From: Mimachlamys varia
Taxonomy: Eukaryota; Mollusca; Bivalvia; Pectinida; Pectinidae
DNA: 64,000 bases
NCBI GenBank assembly: GCA_947623455.1
Contig: OX392543.1
Coordinates: 20,334,757 to 20,398,756, forward strand
Direction of reading: 5' to 3'
Below are positions 23,836-36,784 of the stretch, piece by piece. Position 1 is the stretch's first letter; each line of letters opens with the position of its first letter. Under the pieces are notes generated by a model. That model saw nothing but the letters and a program-made list of their open reading frames with translations. It did not search any database and was not told the DNA's origin. Both the position numbers and the translations under genes were made by a program.

Positions 23836-24590
23836 GAGGTCGGAAAAAAAGATTTTCAAACAGACTGTTGGCGTTACAATGGGAACTAACTGTGCCCCAC
23901 TTTTGGCTGACTTGTTTTTGTTTTCATACGAGAATTAATTTGTCCAGGGGCTTATTAGGACAGGTAACAAAATCCTTGCCAAATCTTTCAATTTCACTTT
24001 CAGGTATATCGACGACGTGTTGCTGTAAACAACAAGAAGTTTGCTGACTACGTCGATCGTATATAACCTACTGAACTTGCGATTAAAATACAACAGACTC
24101 TCCTACATCAGCTTCTTACCTCGATTTTTACTTAAACTATGATCAACACGGGCAACTTTCTACTAAGCTGTATGATAAACGTGACGATTTCGATTTTACC
24201 GATCGTGAACTTTCTCTTCCTTGATAGTAACATCCATGCTTCTCAATCCTATGGTGTTTACATGTCGCAGTTGACTCGAGAAAGACCATAACACTTGTCC
24301 ATAGTCCTCATTAACCTGTATTTGTCGAATCCTTGTACTCTAAGGTTGTTTGTACATATATATGGATTATAGACTTTGATAAAATCTAATACATCTACCG
24401 ATATTAAGCTGTATTATGTTGCACGATGTCAAAATGAGTTTCGTGATAGAGATCAACTGCTGACGAACAAACTTACGTCACAGGGATTCGAGAGATGCAG
24501 GTTGATGAAGACTATGGGCAAGTTTTATGGTCGCCTTCTTTTCTCACTGAGAAATATGCTCATTAGTGTGTTTACTTGTTGTAATTGATA
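23836..24590 (+). pseudogene. Reverse transcriptase pseudogene, retroelement family P
   Basis: The translation shows VGVTMGTNCAPLLADLFLF at 23860-23920, a stop, then NFTFRYIDDVLL at about 23990-24030. YIDD at 24005-24016 is the polymerase catalytic motif. After frameshifts come DYVDRIYPTELAIK-like codons, DSNIHASQSYGVYMSQLTR, and near 24430 RDRDQLLTNKLTSQGFER and MGKFYGR. The order matches a widespread animal reverse transcriptase family that I tentatively place with Penelope-like elements. Stops and frameshifts make it dead. The 5' part is lost. Confidence 0.75.
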
Positions 24591-24725
24591 ATGATACCCA
24601 GTTCTCATTTTGAGAACTTGATGTTTACTTGAATGTAACCACGATTTACATGGCGGGTGTCGTCGATGAAGCAGAAGACGCATACTTTTCCGGAACATCT
24701 GGTCTTGCTTGTTTTTTTTTTTAAT
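24540..24725 (+). mobile_element. Family P 3' tail following the reverse transcriptase remnant
   Basis: GTGTTTACTTGTTGTAATTG, CTTGATGTTTACTTGAATG, GGCGGGTGTCGTCGATGAAG and TCCGGAACATCTGGTCTTG appear in the standard order. The copy then ends in a T-rich run, before the usual terminus. Confidence 0.65.
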
Positions 24726-25357
24726 AAGTACCTGTGTGCAAATGAGAGTTGAATTAATCTATGAATACAATTAAAAACAATCAAATGAGTTTGACTCGGA
24801 TATTTTTCTTTCCTTTCCTTTTGTCTTCTTTCTCCGTCCTTTTATGAGTAGGAAACGATCAATTTGTTTCCTTTAAATACCATCGTTTGACAGTGATGTG
24901 ACTCGAGTACACCTCAAAAGTGTTCATCTGACTTCCTTTTTCAATGTTATCGCATCTTAATATGTGGCAGTGGTGGTTTTAGCCTGTATGAATTTTAGAC
25001 TTATACGCATCTTCGCATATCGTGACACTGTGTCAGTTGGCAAGCGGAAGTTTGTATTAAGTAGGTTTTTTTTAATATCGTTGATAAATTATTTCACACC
25101 TGAAGACAAATTGGAGCTCTCCCGATATATAGGTTAGAATAGTTCATTATGAAATTATGGGGGTGAGTGAGTTAATTTCTAAATAGGCCAATAGGTGTTA
25201 TCGACCATCGTTGTAAATTTGTATTTTTGTTTTTCGAATAACACTATTAAATATTTGAATTTTGATTTAATGACAGTCTGAATGGTAGTCTTACATGTAT
25301 GCTTCAGTTTCATTTTACCGGATAATATTGCAAAGATTATTTCTGTCTTAAATGGGT
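24726..25357. other. Gene-free stretch
   Basis: I recognise no gene, RNA or repeat. Confidence 0.4.
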
Positions 25358-25574
25358 TTTGGTGTATTTGGTTTTACGTCCTGTAACAGCCAAAGTCATT
25401 CAAGATTTTTTTAGGTGGAGGAAAGCCGGAGTACTCGGAGCAAACCCGCCGACATACGGTCAGTACCTGCCAACTGTCCCATGTGGGTTTCGGACTCGCA
25501 ATCCAGATGTTGAGGGCTAGTGGTATGATGTCGGGGCGACTTACAGGTATATAACCAATCGGCCACCGATGTCC
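25358..25574 (-). mobile_element. tRNA-derived SINE, family S2 (Leu/Ser-like head)
   Basis: Read on the minus strand, the head GGCCGATTGGTTATATACC resembles the A-box region of a type II tRNA. TGCGAGTCCGAAACCC fits a degenerate B box. The core complements GGAGGAAAGCCGGAGTACTC, and the tail ends at GACGTAAAACCAAATACACC. It is diverged but nearly full length. Confidence 0.65.
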
Positions 25575-25904
25575 AAACATTACTGAAAGGAATACATAGG
25601 AATAGCTAGTGAAAAACATCTTAATCATAACTCACTAAGCTATTTCACGGTTTGGGACAATTTATTGTACAATTTTCAAATTCAAAAAGAATTGACATTG
25701 ACCAACGACTTCTTTTCGTACAATTTTGAATAGAACATGCATATATTAATATGATATTTGTAATTTACGTATATAACAGTGACACTCCCAAAACTTAATA
25801 TGAGGACATTGATGATATTTGGTTATAATGTGAATTAATAATCGCTATTAGATAATTGTCATTTAGATAAATATATAAGACTTGTTTTTAATTTTACAAA
25901 AAGA

Positions 25905-26030
25905 CCATGTGGGTTTTCTCTGGGTACTTCGGTTTCCTCACACATCAAGATCGCCCTACGCGCTAACATCCGGGCCAACAAGAGTGATTGCTATAAGATA
26001 TAGAATTTGTTTCATATTTGTTGTAACATA
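25905..26030 (+). mobile_element. SINE family S1, head-less plus-strand copy
   Basis: GTGGGTTTTCTCTGGGTACT, GCGCTAACATCCGGGCCAAC and AAGAGTGATT, then a tail related to TTTGTTGTAACATAAT, form the core and tail of the 26379-26620 element in the opposite orientation. Confidence 0.6.
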
Positions 26031-26378
26031 ATGAAGAACAACAATACAGGTTAGTATGGTCAGAGTAAGCTGGAAAAACGCCATGTGCGTGTCAACATCC
26101 GTCCTCGATATCCAGAAGTTACGCTCTCGACGCTCTCTACACCCCTGGAATATGTCAAAACTATTTAAGGCTTTGTGTGCGAAGCATTGCATCTTCGATA
26201 TCCCGGGATATTGACAAAGGGACCGAGTAACCTTAAATTGGCTTGAGCTAAAATATGTTTGAAGAAAAATTAAGTAAGGTTTTCTGTTACCATAGGACCA
26301 TAGGAAAATATAAGAGGAAACTCCACAACAAGAGAATGTAAATTTATGTTCCCTCTAAAGAGTGAAATTATGATATAA

Positions 26379-26620
26379 ATATGAACTTTATTTATTTTAT
26401 AACAATTATGAAACAAGTTATCCAACTTATATTAATCACTTTTGTTGGCCCAGATGTTAGCACGCAAGAGGTCTTATTGTAGGAGGAAACCGGAGTACCC
26501 GGAAAAAATCCACGAGGTCGGGCAGGTGACCCCATACCTTTTCACGCCCGGTCGGGGAATCGAACCCCGGCCGCCTTGGTGAAAGGCAAGTTCGCTTTCC
26601 ACTGCACCACCCGACCACCC
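26379..26620 (-). mobile_element. tRNA-derived SINE, family S1, best-preserved copy
   Basis: On the minus strand the Pol III A box is TGGTGCAGTGGA (complement of 26598-26609) and the B box is GGTTCGATTCC (complement of 26556-26566). The core, GTACTCCGGTTTCCTCC, is shared with other mollusc SINEs, and the tail ends at AATAAATAAAGTTCAT. Acceptor-stem pairing is imperfect, so this is a SINE and not a working tRNA gene. I believe the core belongs to one of the named conserved SINE domains but cannot say which. Confidence 0.8.
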
Positions 26621-27719
26621 TTAATTATGACTTGTGAGAAACAGATAGGTACATTGTATAAACTGTTTGCTTAATTCGACATACATTTCGGGGTACAATG
26701 ATATCTATATTAATGAGTAACATTTAATCGAAAATAATAATTTTCATAATTTTTTGGGTCATCTTCCAATAATAATGGAGCAAAACAAAACTACTCTTTT
26801 GCCCGTATAGAAACCCTTATACAGTGTAATTTTATTGGGATTTTTATAATTCTGAAATTCCTTTTTCCTACTACTCTGACTTTTGCAACAAAAGTTTAGC
26901 CCTAATAGGTGAAAAGTCTTTCATGTAGTACAATTTATAGATTAAAGATGTAGACTTGAATAGGAACTTTTGATATTACACAGCCGACCACCATCTACCA
27001 ACACCTTGTGATATCAAGAACACCAGATTTTAATCTGGAAAAATAAAAAATAAAAATCTTTCGTTTAAGTTTTTGAGTAAATATGCGGTGAAAGGGGAAT
27101 AACTCTGACCGCTTTGGCGCTTACTGAGAGAACGAATTACAATATGGCAAGATATAAGCATATAGTCTCCAAATCAAAGCAACAAAGCAAAAGCATATTT
27201 TATTTTTGGTTCCTTCTTCATGAAACATTTGTCTGAGTGTCCAATATTTTTCCTTGTATTAGCAACTCAATGTTAATCTGAATTGAATTCACAGGAGTAT
27301 AGATGCAGTCTAGATCACCAGACAATAGCATTACGTCAGTTTGTCACCATGTTGATCTACGTTACGTCAACGCTTTGCACGTAATAGCTTTATGTTAATC
27401 ATTTAGTTGATTATGATTTCCAAACAGCCTTACAGTATGTTGAGATACAAATATAGAACACCTTTATAAATTCGATAAAAAGACGTGAATGTATAAGATA
27501 ATATCTAACAGGTAAATGTAACCAATGGACGTCTGTCAGATGGTATTTACTGTCAGTATGATTGCAATCTGGATGCCAAATAGACGAAATGACGCCTGTT
27601 ACATTAAATATAGTTATTTGGCACAATTGTTGCATTCATATTGCCAATGAATATATTCTAACAGATGCTTATATGGTTAGTTAGTTTACGACATCAAAAG
27701 CTCTACCATCGCTGTTTGA
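26621..27719. other. Gene-free stretch
   Basis: AT-rich sequence. A 74-codon frame at 27411-27635 (minus) has no recognisable domain. Nothing else is supported. Confidence 0.4.
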
Positions 27720-27754
27720 CAGACCAACCGGAAGAGCGTAGGAATTGTATCTGA

Positions 27755-27895
27755 TTACATGATCATAAAAGGCGACTTAATTTGGGATCTTATCTTTTCT
27801 CTTCTTGTCTCCCTTGACACTATTTCACCTTTGACCTTTAGTTGAGCGTTCGCCCTGGGACGAATGCTTTGGGCTCTGTTCTACATTGACCCGAT
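27755..27895 (+). mobile_element. SINE family S3, truncated plus-strand copy
   Basis: AATTTGGGATCTTATCTTTT, then CACCTTTGACCTTTAGTTG and AGCGTTCGCCC, matches the reverse complement of 36400-36545. It covers only the head side of the element. Confidence 0.5.
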
Positions 27896-28525
27896 TAACG
27901 AACAAATGACGTACATGTTATGATATGGACAATAAGAGATGTCTTTTCCCTGGTCGGATCAAAATAGGTTAAAAACGGGAAATGCAGTGGTAGAGTGTGG
28001 GATAAAGTATATCCTTTAGGGCATAGCATGTCACAAAGATTGCTTAACTGACGTCATTAGAATGTACCGAAAGACTTCTATATAAGGGGACATGAAACGG
28101 TTGAGTTCAATAGAAATAGGATGCATATATATATGTTTGTGAATCGAGACATGAAACGGGTACTAATAGGATAAATTAACGTGGAGTTGTCTTGAACAGC
28201 ACAACGAAACAGATCGCGAGCTTCAATTTAACATGTCTCAGATTCTTTATTGAAGCCTTATTCATTATTGTATACTTTCAACAGTCTAACGGATAGATTT
28301 TACAAATTTAAATCTGAAATATCAAAATAATTGCAACCAAATACACTGTAGATATTTGTTTCCATACAGGAATACAGAAATATCATAAAAAAGTTACCAT
28401 AACATCATAAAAACTGTAAAATGCATTAGTTTGAGACAAGACTCCTTAGCTGTTTAAAGTGTTAAATACAAGTTATTAGTTTAGATTGTTACGAAACGTG
28501 ACGCCTTATAGAACCTTACGTAGAC
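27896..28525. other. Gene-free stretch
   Basis: I recognise no gene. There is a TGACGTCA palindrome at 28049-28056. Confidence 0.35.
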
Positions 28526-28661
28526 CACAGTTGCTTGAGTTTCTGTCAGTATATAAAAAAATTATTTATATATATGCAGCGGCGGCCCATTACATAACTG
28601 TAATTGGAGGCTCATTTCAATATATATTTATTATTTACTGACAGAAACTCAAGCAACTGTG
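28526..28661. mobile_element. 136-bp MITE with 26-bp perfect TIRs
   Basis: The terminal inverted repeat starts CACAGTTGCTTGAGTTTCTG and is perfect for 26 bp. CGTAGAC flanks both sides (28519-28525 and 28662-28668), a 7-bp target duplication. The interior is AT-rich and non-coding. A 7-bp duplication is uncommon, so I do not assign a superfamily. Confidence 0.78.
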
Positions 28662-28819
28662 CGTAGACATACAAATTAAACAGATCCGTCACGACGTAAC
28701 ATTTACTCGGGTACCAGGGGCTGTAATAACATTTAAGAAGTTATCATTGTGACGATTAGTATTTATTGTACATCCCAAAATCCTGACCTGGAAAATAAAC
28801 TATATTTTACGAGAAGAAA

Positions 28820-29060
28820 TGAATAAGTGAGACGAGTGGGGCGCGAACTCGATACTTCTAAGGTTATGGAGCCAGGACGTTACCATCAGGCCAAAAGGTC
28901 CGCACCAGTTAAACTGGTTCGTGATTTCCTGATATTGTTATGCAAGGCTGTCTCTCCACGTAATAAGATATATATGTTACATACAGCTTATTGGTTTTAC
29001 ATTATTGACATAGAATGCATATACTGAAATTGTTCCAACGTTTCAATACTTGTTGAATGT
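28820..29060. repeat. Dispersed repeat Y, copy 1
   Basis: GGAGCCAGGACGTTACCA, TTCCTGATATTGTTATGC, TCTCCACGTAATAAGATA and ATAGAATGCATATACTGAAA recur in the same order at 53206-53634. The open frame across it is not recognisable. Confidence 0.6.
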
Positions 29061-29271
29061 GGTCTAATGAGATGCCAAAGTATAAGTGAAAAACGTGAAA
29101 TGTATATTAATTATTACGTTACTGAAGTTTCTTTCACACATAAAGTTTGATTTGAACGTTAGTACCAACTAGTCCCTTTGTCACGATTTGACGAAATTAT
29201 AAACTACATATGTCACTAACATACTGCATTACGAAAGCCTAAAAGGGTCGACGTCAAGTTTTGAAGAGAAC

Positions 29272-29497
29272 CTTTTTCGCGTACTTACGACTTTTAAAGG
29301 GCAATATAACGTCTTTATTTGCGTTATAACGTCTTTTTAAAGGCGTTATTACGACTTTATTCGCGTTGTTACGACTTTTGAAAGGCGTTATTACGACTTT
29401 TTTTCGCGTAATAACGGCTTTTGAAAGGCGTTATTACGCCTTTATTTGCGTTATAATAACGTTGAAAGGCGTTATTACCACTTTATTCGCGTAATAA
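29272..29497. repeat. Tandem repeat of GCGTTATTACGACTTT units
   Basis: About ten short modules of roughly 20-23 bp alternate between AAAGGCGTTATTACGACTTT and TTCGCGTTATAACG-type sequence. This gives a compound unit of about 42 bp rich in TTATAACG-type palindromes. Confidence 0.75.
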
Positions 29498-29499
29498 CT

Positions 29500-30288
29500 C
29501 GATTTTATTTTTTTGTCCTCAAAAGTTTATCCTTCTAGGCATTCGTACTGTATGAATGAATACTGACCTGAACATGAGATGGAGCTAAACCTACATCCTA
29601 ACGGTAATTGGATATAGTGTGTATCTTGGATCGAACGAAATACAAATACAGGCATACAAGTTCGTCTAATTGTATTATATGCAAGCAATACAAACAACTA
29701 CATGTAACTCAGCTGTGGGCCGACAAACGAACTACAACCTTTCAGAAATGCGTTCAAAGACTCCTATGCAATTATCTCGACAGATCTCTCCTATGTAAAG
29801 ATTATTTACACAACCAAAATATGAGGCTAACAGCGTAGACGAAATGGCCGATTTGTCATTTACCAACTCGTACAAGCTTTACACTTGTGTATATATACGC
29901 TTTGTTGGTCATTAAGTCTGATGAAGGTGGCAGCGTACATATCGTACTAGTCATCAAAACGTCAAATAAAACATATTTTAGTTGTGTAAAATAATCTTTA
30001 CATAAATCATACTCTCCAACCTGAAGAAAATGTCTACAAAATATCTCTCCTTCATTTAACCAGTCCACCCCTATGTGACTTTATTAGATTCTCCCACACC
30101 TTGATATGGATGAGTCTATTATGATCTACAGAAGTGGAAGGGTCAATGTTTTTTTTTATTTATTTCCCTTTAAATCATTAAGTTTGTAGCAAGAGTCCAC
30201 GACTGCTTATCCTTATGAAACCTAGTCAAAATCATCCCCGCACCATTTCTTACTTGGAACTATTTCAAAGTTGAACCTGTATGTCTGA
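29500..30288. other. Gene-free stretch
   Basis: Short frames at 29608-29838 and 29856-30068 partly mirror each other: TATGTAAAGATTATTTACAC faces GTGTAAAATAATCTTTACAT. They therefore belong to a weak inverted repeat of about 250 bp. I see no gene. Confidence 0.4.
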
Positions 30289-30676
30289 CAATCTAATTTA
30301 AATACAGCTCCTTGTTCTCACTCCGTTTTACAAGGATCTGACAACATCCCATAAGAGGTCACGTCCAGATGACCTTTGTCGCCTCTTTACTTAACACTAA
30401 AATAATTTTCCAACGACCTGTCATCTTTCAGCAAGCAATTTCCTCAATTATTCCACACGAACTTTTTGGTGACGAAATTACTAAACGGACAAATGTATTT
30501 ATGCAAGCTTTGTCGCCTCAAATTTTCACTGTCAAGATTCTGCCAGTAGTAATTTGATTGGCTAATGCGAAAGGTCATCGGGACATGACCCCCTATTGGG
30601 TTATCTCAGATCTTAACGCAGCAGAGAGAAGTTTACGGAACGGCGCGGAGATCAAGATAGGATTTTAATCAGATTG
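30289..30676 (+). mobile_element. MITE family M, copy 4 (388 bp)
   Basis: It has the same layout as copies 1 and 5. TATGTCTGA and TATGTCAGA (30280-30288 and 30677-30685) form a 9-bp target duplication with one mismatch. The element ends about 20 bp before the 28-bp array begins. Confidence 0.82.
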
Positions 30677-30699
30677 TATGTCAGACAGACGGTAGACGA

Positions 30700-33600
30700 A
30701 GAATGAAGGGGAAACTACAAAACCATATCTCTGAAGGGGAAACTACAAACCATATATCTGTAGGGAAACTAAAAAACCATATATCTGAAGGGGAAACTAC
30801 CAAACAATATCTATAAAGGGAAATTACCAAACCATATCTCTAAGGGAAAACTACTAAACCCTATATATAAAGGAAAAACTACAAAACAATATATCTGTAG
30901 GGAAACTAAAAAACCATATATCTGAAGGGGAAACTACCAAACAATATCTATAAAGGGAAATTACCAAACCATATCTCTAAGGGAAAACTACTAAACCCTA
31001 TATATAAAGGAAAAACTACAAAACAATATCTCTGAAGGGGAAACTACAAAACTTTATATCTGTAGGGAAACTACAAAACCATATATCTTAAGGGGAAACT
31101 ACCAAACCATATATCTGAAGGGGGAAATTACCAAACCATATATCTGAAGGGGGACTTACCTAACCATATATCTGAAGGGAAACTACCAAACCATATCTCT
31201 AAAGGGAAAACTACCAAACCATATATTTGAAGGGGAAACTACAAAACCATTTATCTGAAGGGGAAACTACCAAACCATATATCTAAAGGGGAAACTACCT
31301 AACCATATCTCTGAAGGGGAAACTACAAAACCATATCTCTAAAGGGAAAACTACCTAACCATGTATATAAAGGAAAAACTACAAAACCATATCTCTGCAG
31401 GGGAAACTACCTAACCATATCACTGAAGGGGAAACTACAAAACCATATATCTGAACGGGAAACTACCTAACCATATCAATGAAGAGGAAACTAAAAAAAC
31501 ATTTCTCTGAAGGGGAAACTACCTAACCATATCTCTGAAGGGGAAACTACCAAACCATTTATCTGAAGGGGAAACTACCAAACCATATATCTGAAGGGGG
31601 AAACTACCAAACCATTTCTCTGAAGGGGAAACTACAAAACCATAAATCTGAAGGGGAAACTACCAAACCATATCTCTGAACGGGAAACTACCAAACCATA
31701 TATCTGAAGAAGGACTTACCTAACCATATATCTGAAGGGGAAACTACCAAACCATATTTCCGGAGGGGAAACTACAAACCATATCTCTGAACGGGAAACT
31801 ACCAAACCATATATCTGAAGAAGGACTTACCTAACCATATATCTGAACGGGAAACTACCAAACCATATATCTGAAGAAGGACTTACCTAACCATATATCT
31901 GAAGGGGAAACTACCAAACCATATTTCCGGAGGGGAAACTACAAACCATATATCTGTAGGGAAACTAAAAAACCATATATCTGAAGGGGAAACTACCAAA
32001 CAATATCTATAAAGGGAAATTACCAAACCATATCTCTGAAGGGAAAACTACTAAACCATATATATAAAGGAAAAACTACAAAACAATATATCTGAAGGGG
32101 AAACTACAAAACGTTATATCTGTAGGGAAACTACAAAACCATATCTCTTAAGGGGAAACTACCAAACCATATATCTGAAGGGGGAAATTACCAAACCATA
32201 TATCTGAAGGGGGACTTACCTAACCATATATCTGAAGGGAAACTACCAAACCATATCTCTAAAGGGAAAACTACCAAACTATATATTTGAAGGGGAAACT
32301 ACAAAACCATTTATCTGAAGGGGAAACTACCAAACCATATATCTAAAGGGGAAACTACCTAACCATATCTCTGAAGGGGAAACTACCAAACAATATCTCT
32401 AAAGGGGAAACTACCTAACCAAATCTCTGAAGGGGAAACTACCAAACCATATATATAAAGGAAAAACTACAAAACAATATCTCTGAATGGGAAACTACCT
32501 AACCATATCTCTAAAGGGGAAACTACCTAACCATATCTCTGCCGGAGGGGAAACTACAAACCATATATCTGTAGGGAAACTAAAAAACCATATATCTGAA
32601 GGGGAAACTACCAAACAATATCTATAAAGGGAAATTACCAAACCATATCTCTGAAGGGAAAACTACTAAACCATATATATAAAGGAAAAACTACAAAACA
32701 ATATATCTGAAGGGGAAACTACAAAACGTTATATCTGTAGGGAAACTACAAAACCATATCTCTTAAGGGGAAACTACCAAACCATATATCTGAAGGGGGA
32801 AATTACCAAACCATATATCTGAAGGGGGACTTACCTAACCATATATCTGAAGGGAAACTACCAAACCATATCTCTAAAGGGAAAACTACCAAACTATATA
32901 TTTGAAGGGGAAACTACAAAACCATTTATCTGAAGGGGAAACTACCAAACCATATATCTAAAGGGGAAACTACCTAACCATATCTCTGAAGGGGAAACTA
33001 CCAAACAATATCTCTAAAGGGGAAACTACCTAACCAAATCTCTGAAGGGGAAACTACCAAACCATATATATAAAGGAAAAACTACAAAACAATATCTCTG
33101 AATGGGAAACTACCTAACCATATCTCTAAAGGGGAAACTACCTAACCATATCTCTGCAGGGGAAACTACCTAACCATATCTCTAAAGGGGAAACTACCTA
33201 ACCATATCACTGAAGGGGAAACTACAAAACCATATCTCTGAAAGGGAAACTGCCTAACCATATCTCTGAAGGGGAAACTACAAAACCATATCTCTGAAGG
33301 GGAAACTACCTAACCATATCACTGAAGAGGAAACTAAAAAAACATTTCTCTGAAGGGGAAACTACCTAACCATATCTCTGATGGGGAAATTACCAAACCA
33401 TATCTCTGAGGAGGAAACTACCAAACCATTTATCTGAAGGGGAAACTAACAAACCATATATCTGAAGGGGGAAACTACCAAACCATTTCTCTGAAGGGGA
33501 AATTACAAAACCATAAATCTGAAGGGGGAACTACAAAACCATATCTCTGAACGGGAAACTACCAAACCATATCTCTGAACGGGAAACTACCAAACCATAT

Positions 33601-35165
33601 ATCTGAAGAAGGACTTACCTAACCATATATCTGAAGGGGAAACTACCAAACCATATTTCCGAAGGGGAAACTAAAAACCATATATCTGTAGGGAAACTAA
33701 AAAAACATATCTCTGAAGGGGAAACTACCAAACCATATCTATAAAGGGAAACTACAAAACAATATCTCTGAAGGGGAAACTACAAAACTTTATATCTGTA
33801 GGGAAACTCCAAACCATATCTCTTAAGGGGAAACTACCAAACCATATCTCTGAAGGGGAAACTACAAAACCATATATCTGAAGGGAAAACTACAAAACCA
33901 GATATCTGTAGGGAAACTACAAAACCATATCTCTGAAAGGAAAACTAAAAAAAAACATATCTCTAAAAGGGAAACTACCAAACCATATCTCTGAAGGTGG
34001 AAACTACCAAACCATATCCCTGAAGGGGGAAACTACCAAAACATATATCTGAAGGGGGGAAACTACCAAACCATATCTCTGAAGGGGGAAACTACCAAAC
34101 CATATATATGTAGGGGAAACTACCAAACCATATATCTGAAGGAGAATCTACCAAACCATATATCTGAAGGGGAAACTACCAACCTATATCTCTAAAGGGA
34201 AACTATCAAACTATATATCTGAAGGGGAAACTACCAAACCATATCTCTGAAGGGGAAACTACAAAACCATATCTCTGAAAGGGAAACTAAAAAAACATAT
34301 CTCTAAAAGGGAAACTACCAAACCATATCTCTGGAGGGGGAAACTACCAAACCATATCCCTGAAGGGGGAAACTACCAAACCATATATCTGAAGGGGGAA
34401 ACTACCAAACCATATATCCGAAGGAGAATCTACCAAACCATATATCTGAAGGGTAAACTACCAAACCATATCTCTGAAGGGGGAAACTACCAAACCATAT
34501 ATATGTAGGGGAAACTACCAAACCATATATCTGAAGGAGAATCTACCAAACCATATATCTGAAGGGGAAACTACCAAAGTATATATCTGAAGGGGAAACT
34601 ACCAAACCATATATCTGAAGGGGGAAACTCCCAAACCATATATCTGTAGGGGAAACTACAAAACCATATCTCTGATGGGGAAACTACGAAACCATATTTC
34701 TGAAGGGGAAACTACCACACCATATATCTGAAAGGGAAACTACTAAACCATATCTCTGAAAGGGAAACTACCAAACCATATATCTGAATGGGAAACTACC
34801 AAACCATATATCTGAAGGGAAACTACCAAACCATATATCTGAAGGGGCAACTACCACACCATATCTCCGAAGGAGAAAGTACCAAACCACATATCCGAAC
34901 GGGAAACTACCAAACCATATATCTGAAGGGGAAACTACCAAACCATATCTCTGAAGGGGAAACTACCAAACCATATATCTGAAGGGGAAACTACCAAACA
35001 ATATCTCTGAAGGGGAAACTGCCAAACCATATATCTGAATGGGAAACATCAAAACAATATCTCTGTAGGGGAAACTACCCAACCATATCTGTGAAGGGGG
35101 AAACTACCAAACAATATATATGAAGGGGAAACTACCAAACCATATATCTGAAGAGGAAACAGCAT
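30700..35165. repeat. 28-bp minisatellite, about 160 units, with higher-order repeat
   Basis: The consensus unit is GGGGAAACTACCAAACC followed by ATATATCTGAA. The array spans about 4.5 kb. A block beginning CCGGAGGGGAAACTACAAAC at 31927 repeats nearly identically at 32542. That is a 615-bp period, about 22 units. A more diverged version covers about 30745-31300. There are no spacers between units, so this is not a CRISPR-type array. Confidence 0.93.
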
Positions 35166-36104
35166 ACAGGAAGTTGTTACTGTTTCATTAAGAATAATTT
35201 GAGCTATACCCAGATCGTATTCCTGATGGCAATACAATTGATTAGGGTACTGAAGGTTTTTTTTCCATTACATTCCCGAGTTTATCGTACAGCACTATTG
35301 GAGGAGTTCTAAACAATGACTTCGGTAGAGACACCCATGGTCATGCGATGACCTTCCCATTTAATTTTCTCGTCGGATTGGACGTTTCAATCGATCTTAT
35401 AGAACGGCCTGATAGCTTTATTACATTGCTAGACTGAGTGAGATTCTTATCGTCCCCTGTGGTCAACGGAGATATCTTTATCACATTCTTAACCAAGACA
35501 GTTCCATCATCCGTCTGAAGTCAGGGGACGCTACATCATGTATATTAGTCAAATAATGACATCTCAAACCTTTCGTGCAAGTTGTCATGGCTTCATTATA
35601 ATGTCATTTTTTTTGGCCAAGAGAATTAAAGCTAGCAGAGCTTTTGCTGATAGACAAAAAATCATAACAAATGTCTGACTGAATAAGACATGGAAATCCA
35701 AGCAGTCAAAAATTGGAATCACATCCTTTTAGGTAGAAACAGATTTGCTGCATAATATTTATAGACTGTCACAGTTGAAATATGTCTCCGCGTATGTAAT
35801 AGGACAAAATATAGCACGGAGGTCACCGGGTGCGATGGCTGCATCAACTAAACTGAAACAACTTTACATATCTGATAGGTCAGGAGATAACTAAAAACCG
35901 TGGTAGGTTACGTTACTCGCAGCTTAATCATTCACACCTGAAGTTACATAAGGAATTTTTCAAACCTTTCAATTCTATAAATTCAAATGTGTATTCAGTG
36001 TTGAATGAGAAAAACACTTTTAATACAGTCATGACGTGGAAAGGTGGCGCTCCTCGATATCATAACTGAACATAACTGCATCAACAAATTGTTTTGCTTT
36101 ACTT
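35166..36104. other. Gene-free stretch
   Basis: Sequence without an array, dispersed repeat or convincing frame that I can see. Confidence 0.4.
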
Positions 36105-36545
36105 GATTGTTTTTACGACCTATTAACAGCCATGGTCATTGAAGAACGGTCTACCGGTGTATCCATTTTTCATGCGCGTGTATTTAGGAGGTGCGGTATA
36201 ATCGTGTTATCCTTCTTGCAATAGTCCGGATCTTTTGCCGATTTAAAGTGCTACCACACTTAAGTATACTGCCGAAGGCACCCAGCAGATCACCCCACCT
36301 GGTCACATTATACTGACAACGAGTGAACCAGTCGTTTCAATCTATAACGCTGAGCGTCAAGCAGGGAGTACAAACTACCACCGTTAGAGACTCTGGTATG
36401 TTTCGGCTTGGGGACAGAACTCACAGCCTTCCTCACATGAGCGAACGCTCAACCAAAGGCCAAAGGTGAGGTAGTTTAAAGGAAGACATTAGAAAAGTTG
36501 TTTCAAAAGAATGGAAAAGATTAGACCCAAATTTGGTCTCCGTTT
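36105..36545 (-). mobile_element. tRNA-derived SINE, family S3
   Basis: The body carries CTACCACACTTAAGTATACT, GGCACCCAGCAGATCACCCC and ATTATACTGACAACGAGTGA. The right end, CGAACGCTCAACCAAAGGCC, is the complement of a Pol III A-box region. The left end, TTTTTACGACCTATTAACAG, is the tail shared with family S2. The layout resembles long SINEs I know from bivalves. Confidence 0.65.
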
Positions 36546-36784
36546 CCGATTATACAATGCCGACAGCAGGTACAATTCTCAATAATAATATGAGATGGTT
36601 CGATTCACAATTTAATTTTAACAACTTATACTTTGACTGATATCGAACGGAATATATTTTTTAAATGACGAAGAGAGCTTTACTCCCACCTGTATATTGG
36701 CCAAGACAGTGAATATATTCTTTAACGTTACCTATGCTAGGGGATAGATTTTATATACAAAACTAATTATTATATTATTAACAT

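Noticed and set aside
26540..26620. Functional tRNA gene on the minus strand
   Set aside because: A and B boxes are good, but the acceptor stem pairs poorly and the sequence continues into a SINE core and tail that recur elsewhere in the window.
34788..34982. 64-codon frame in the 28-bp array
   Set aside because: It is made only of repeat units and is not continued in neighbouring units.
30700..35165. CRISPR-like array of 28-bp repeats
   Set aside because: Units abut directly with no unique spacers, units diverge gradually, and the surroundings are eukaryotic. It is a minisatellite.
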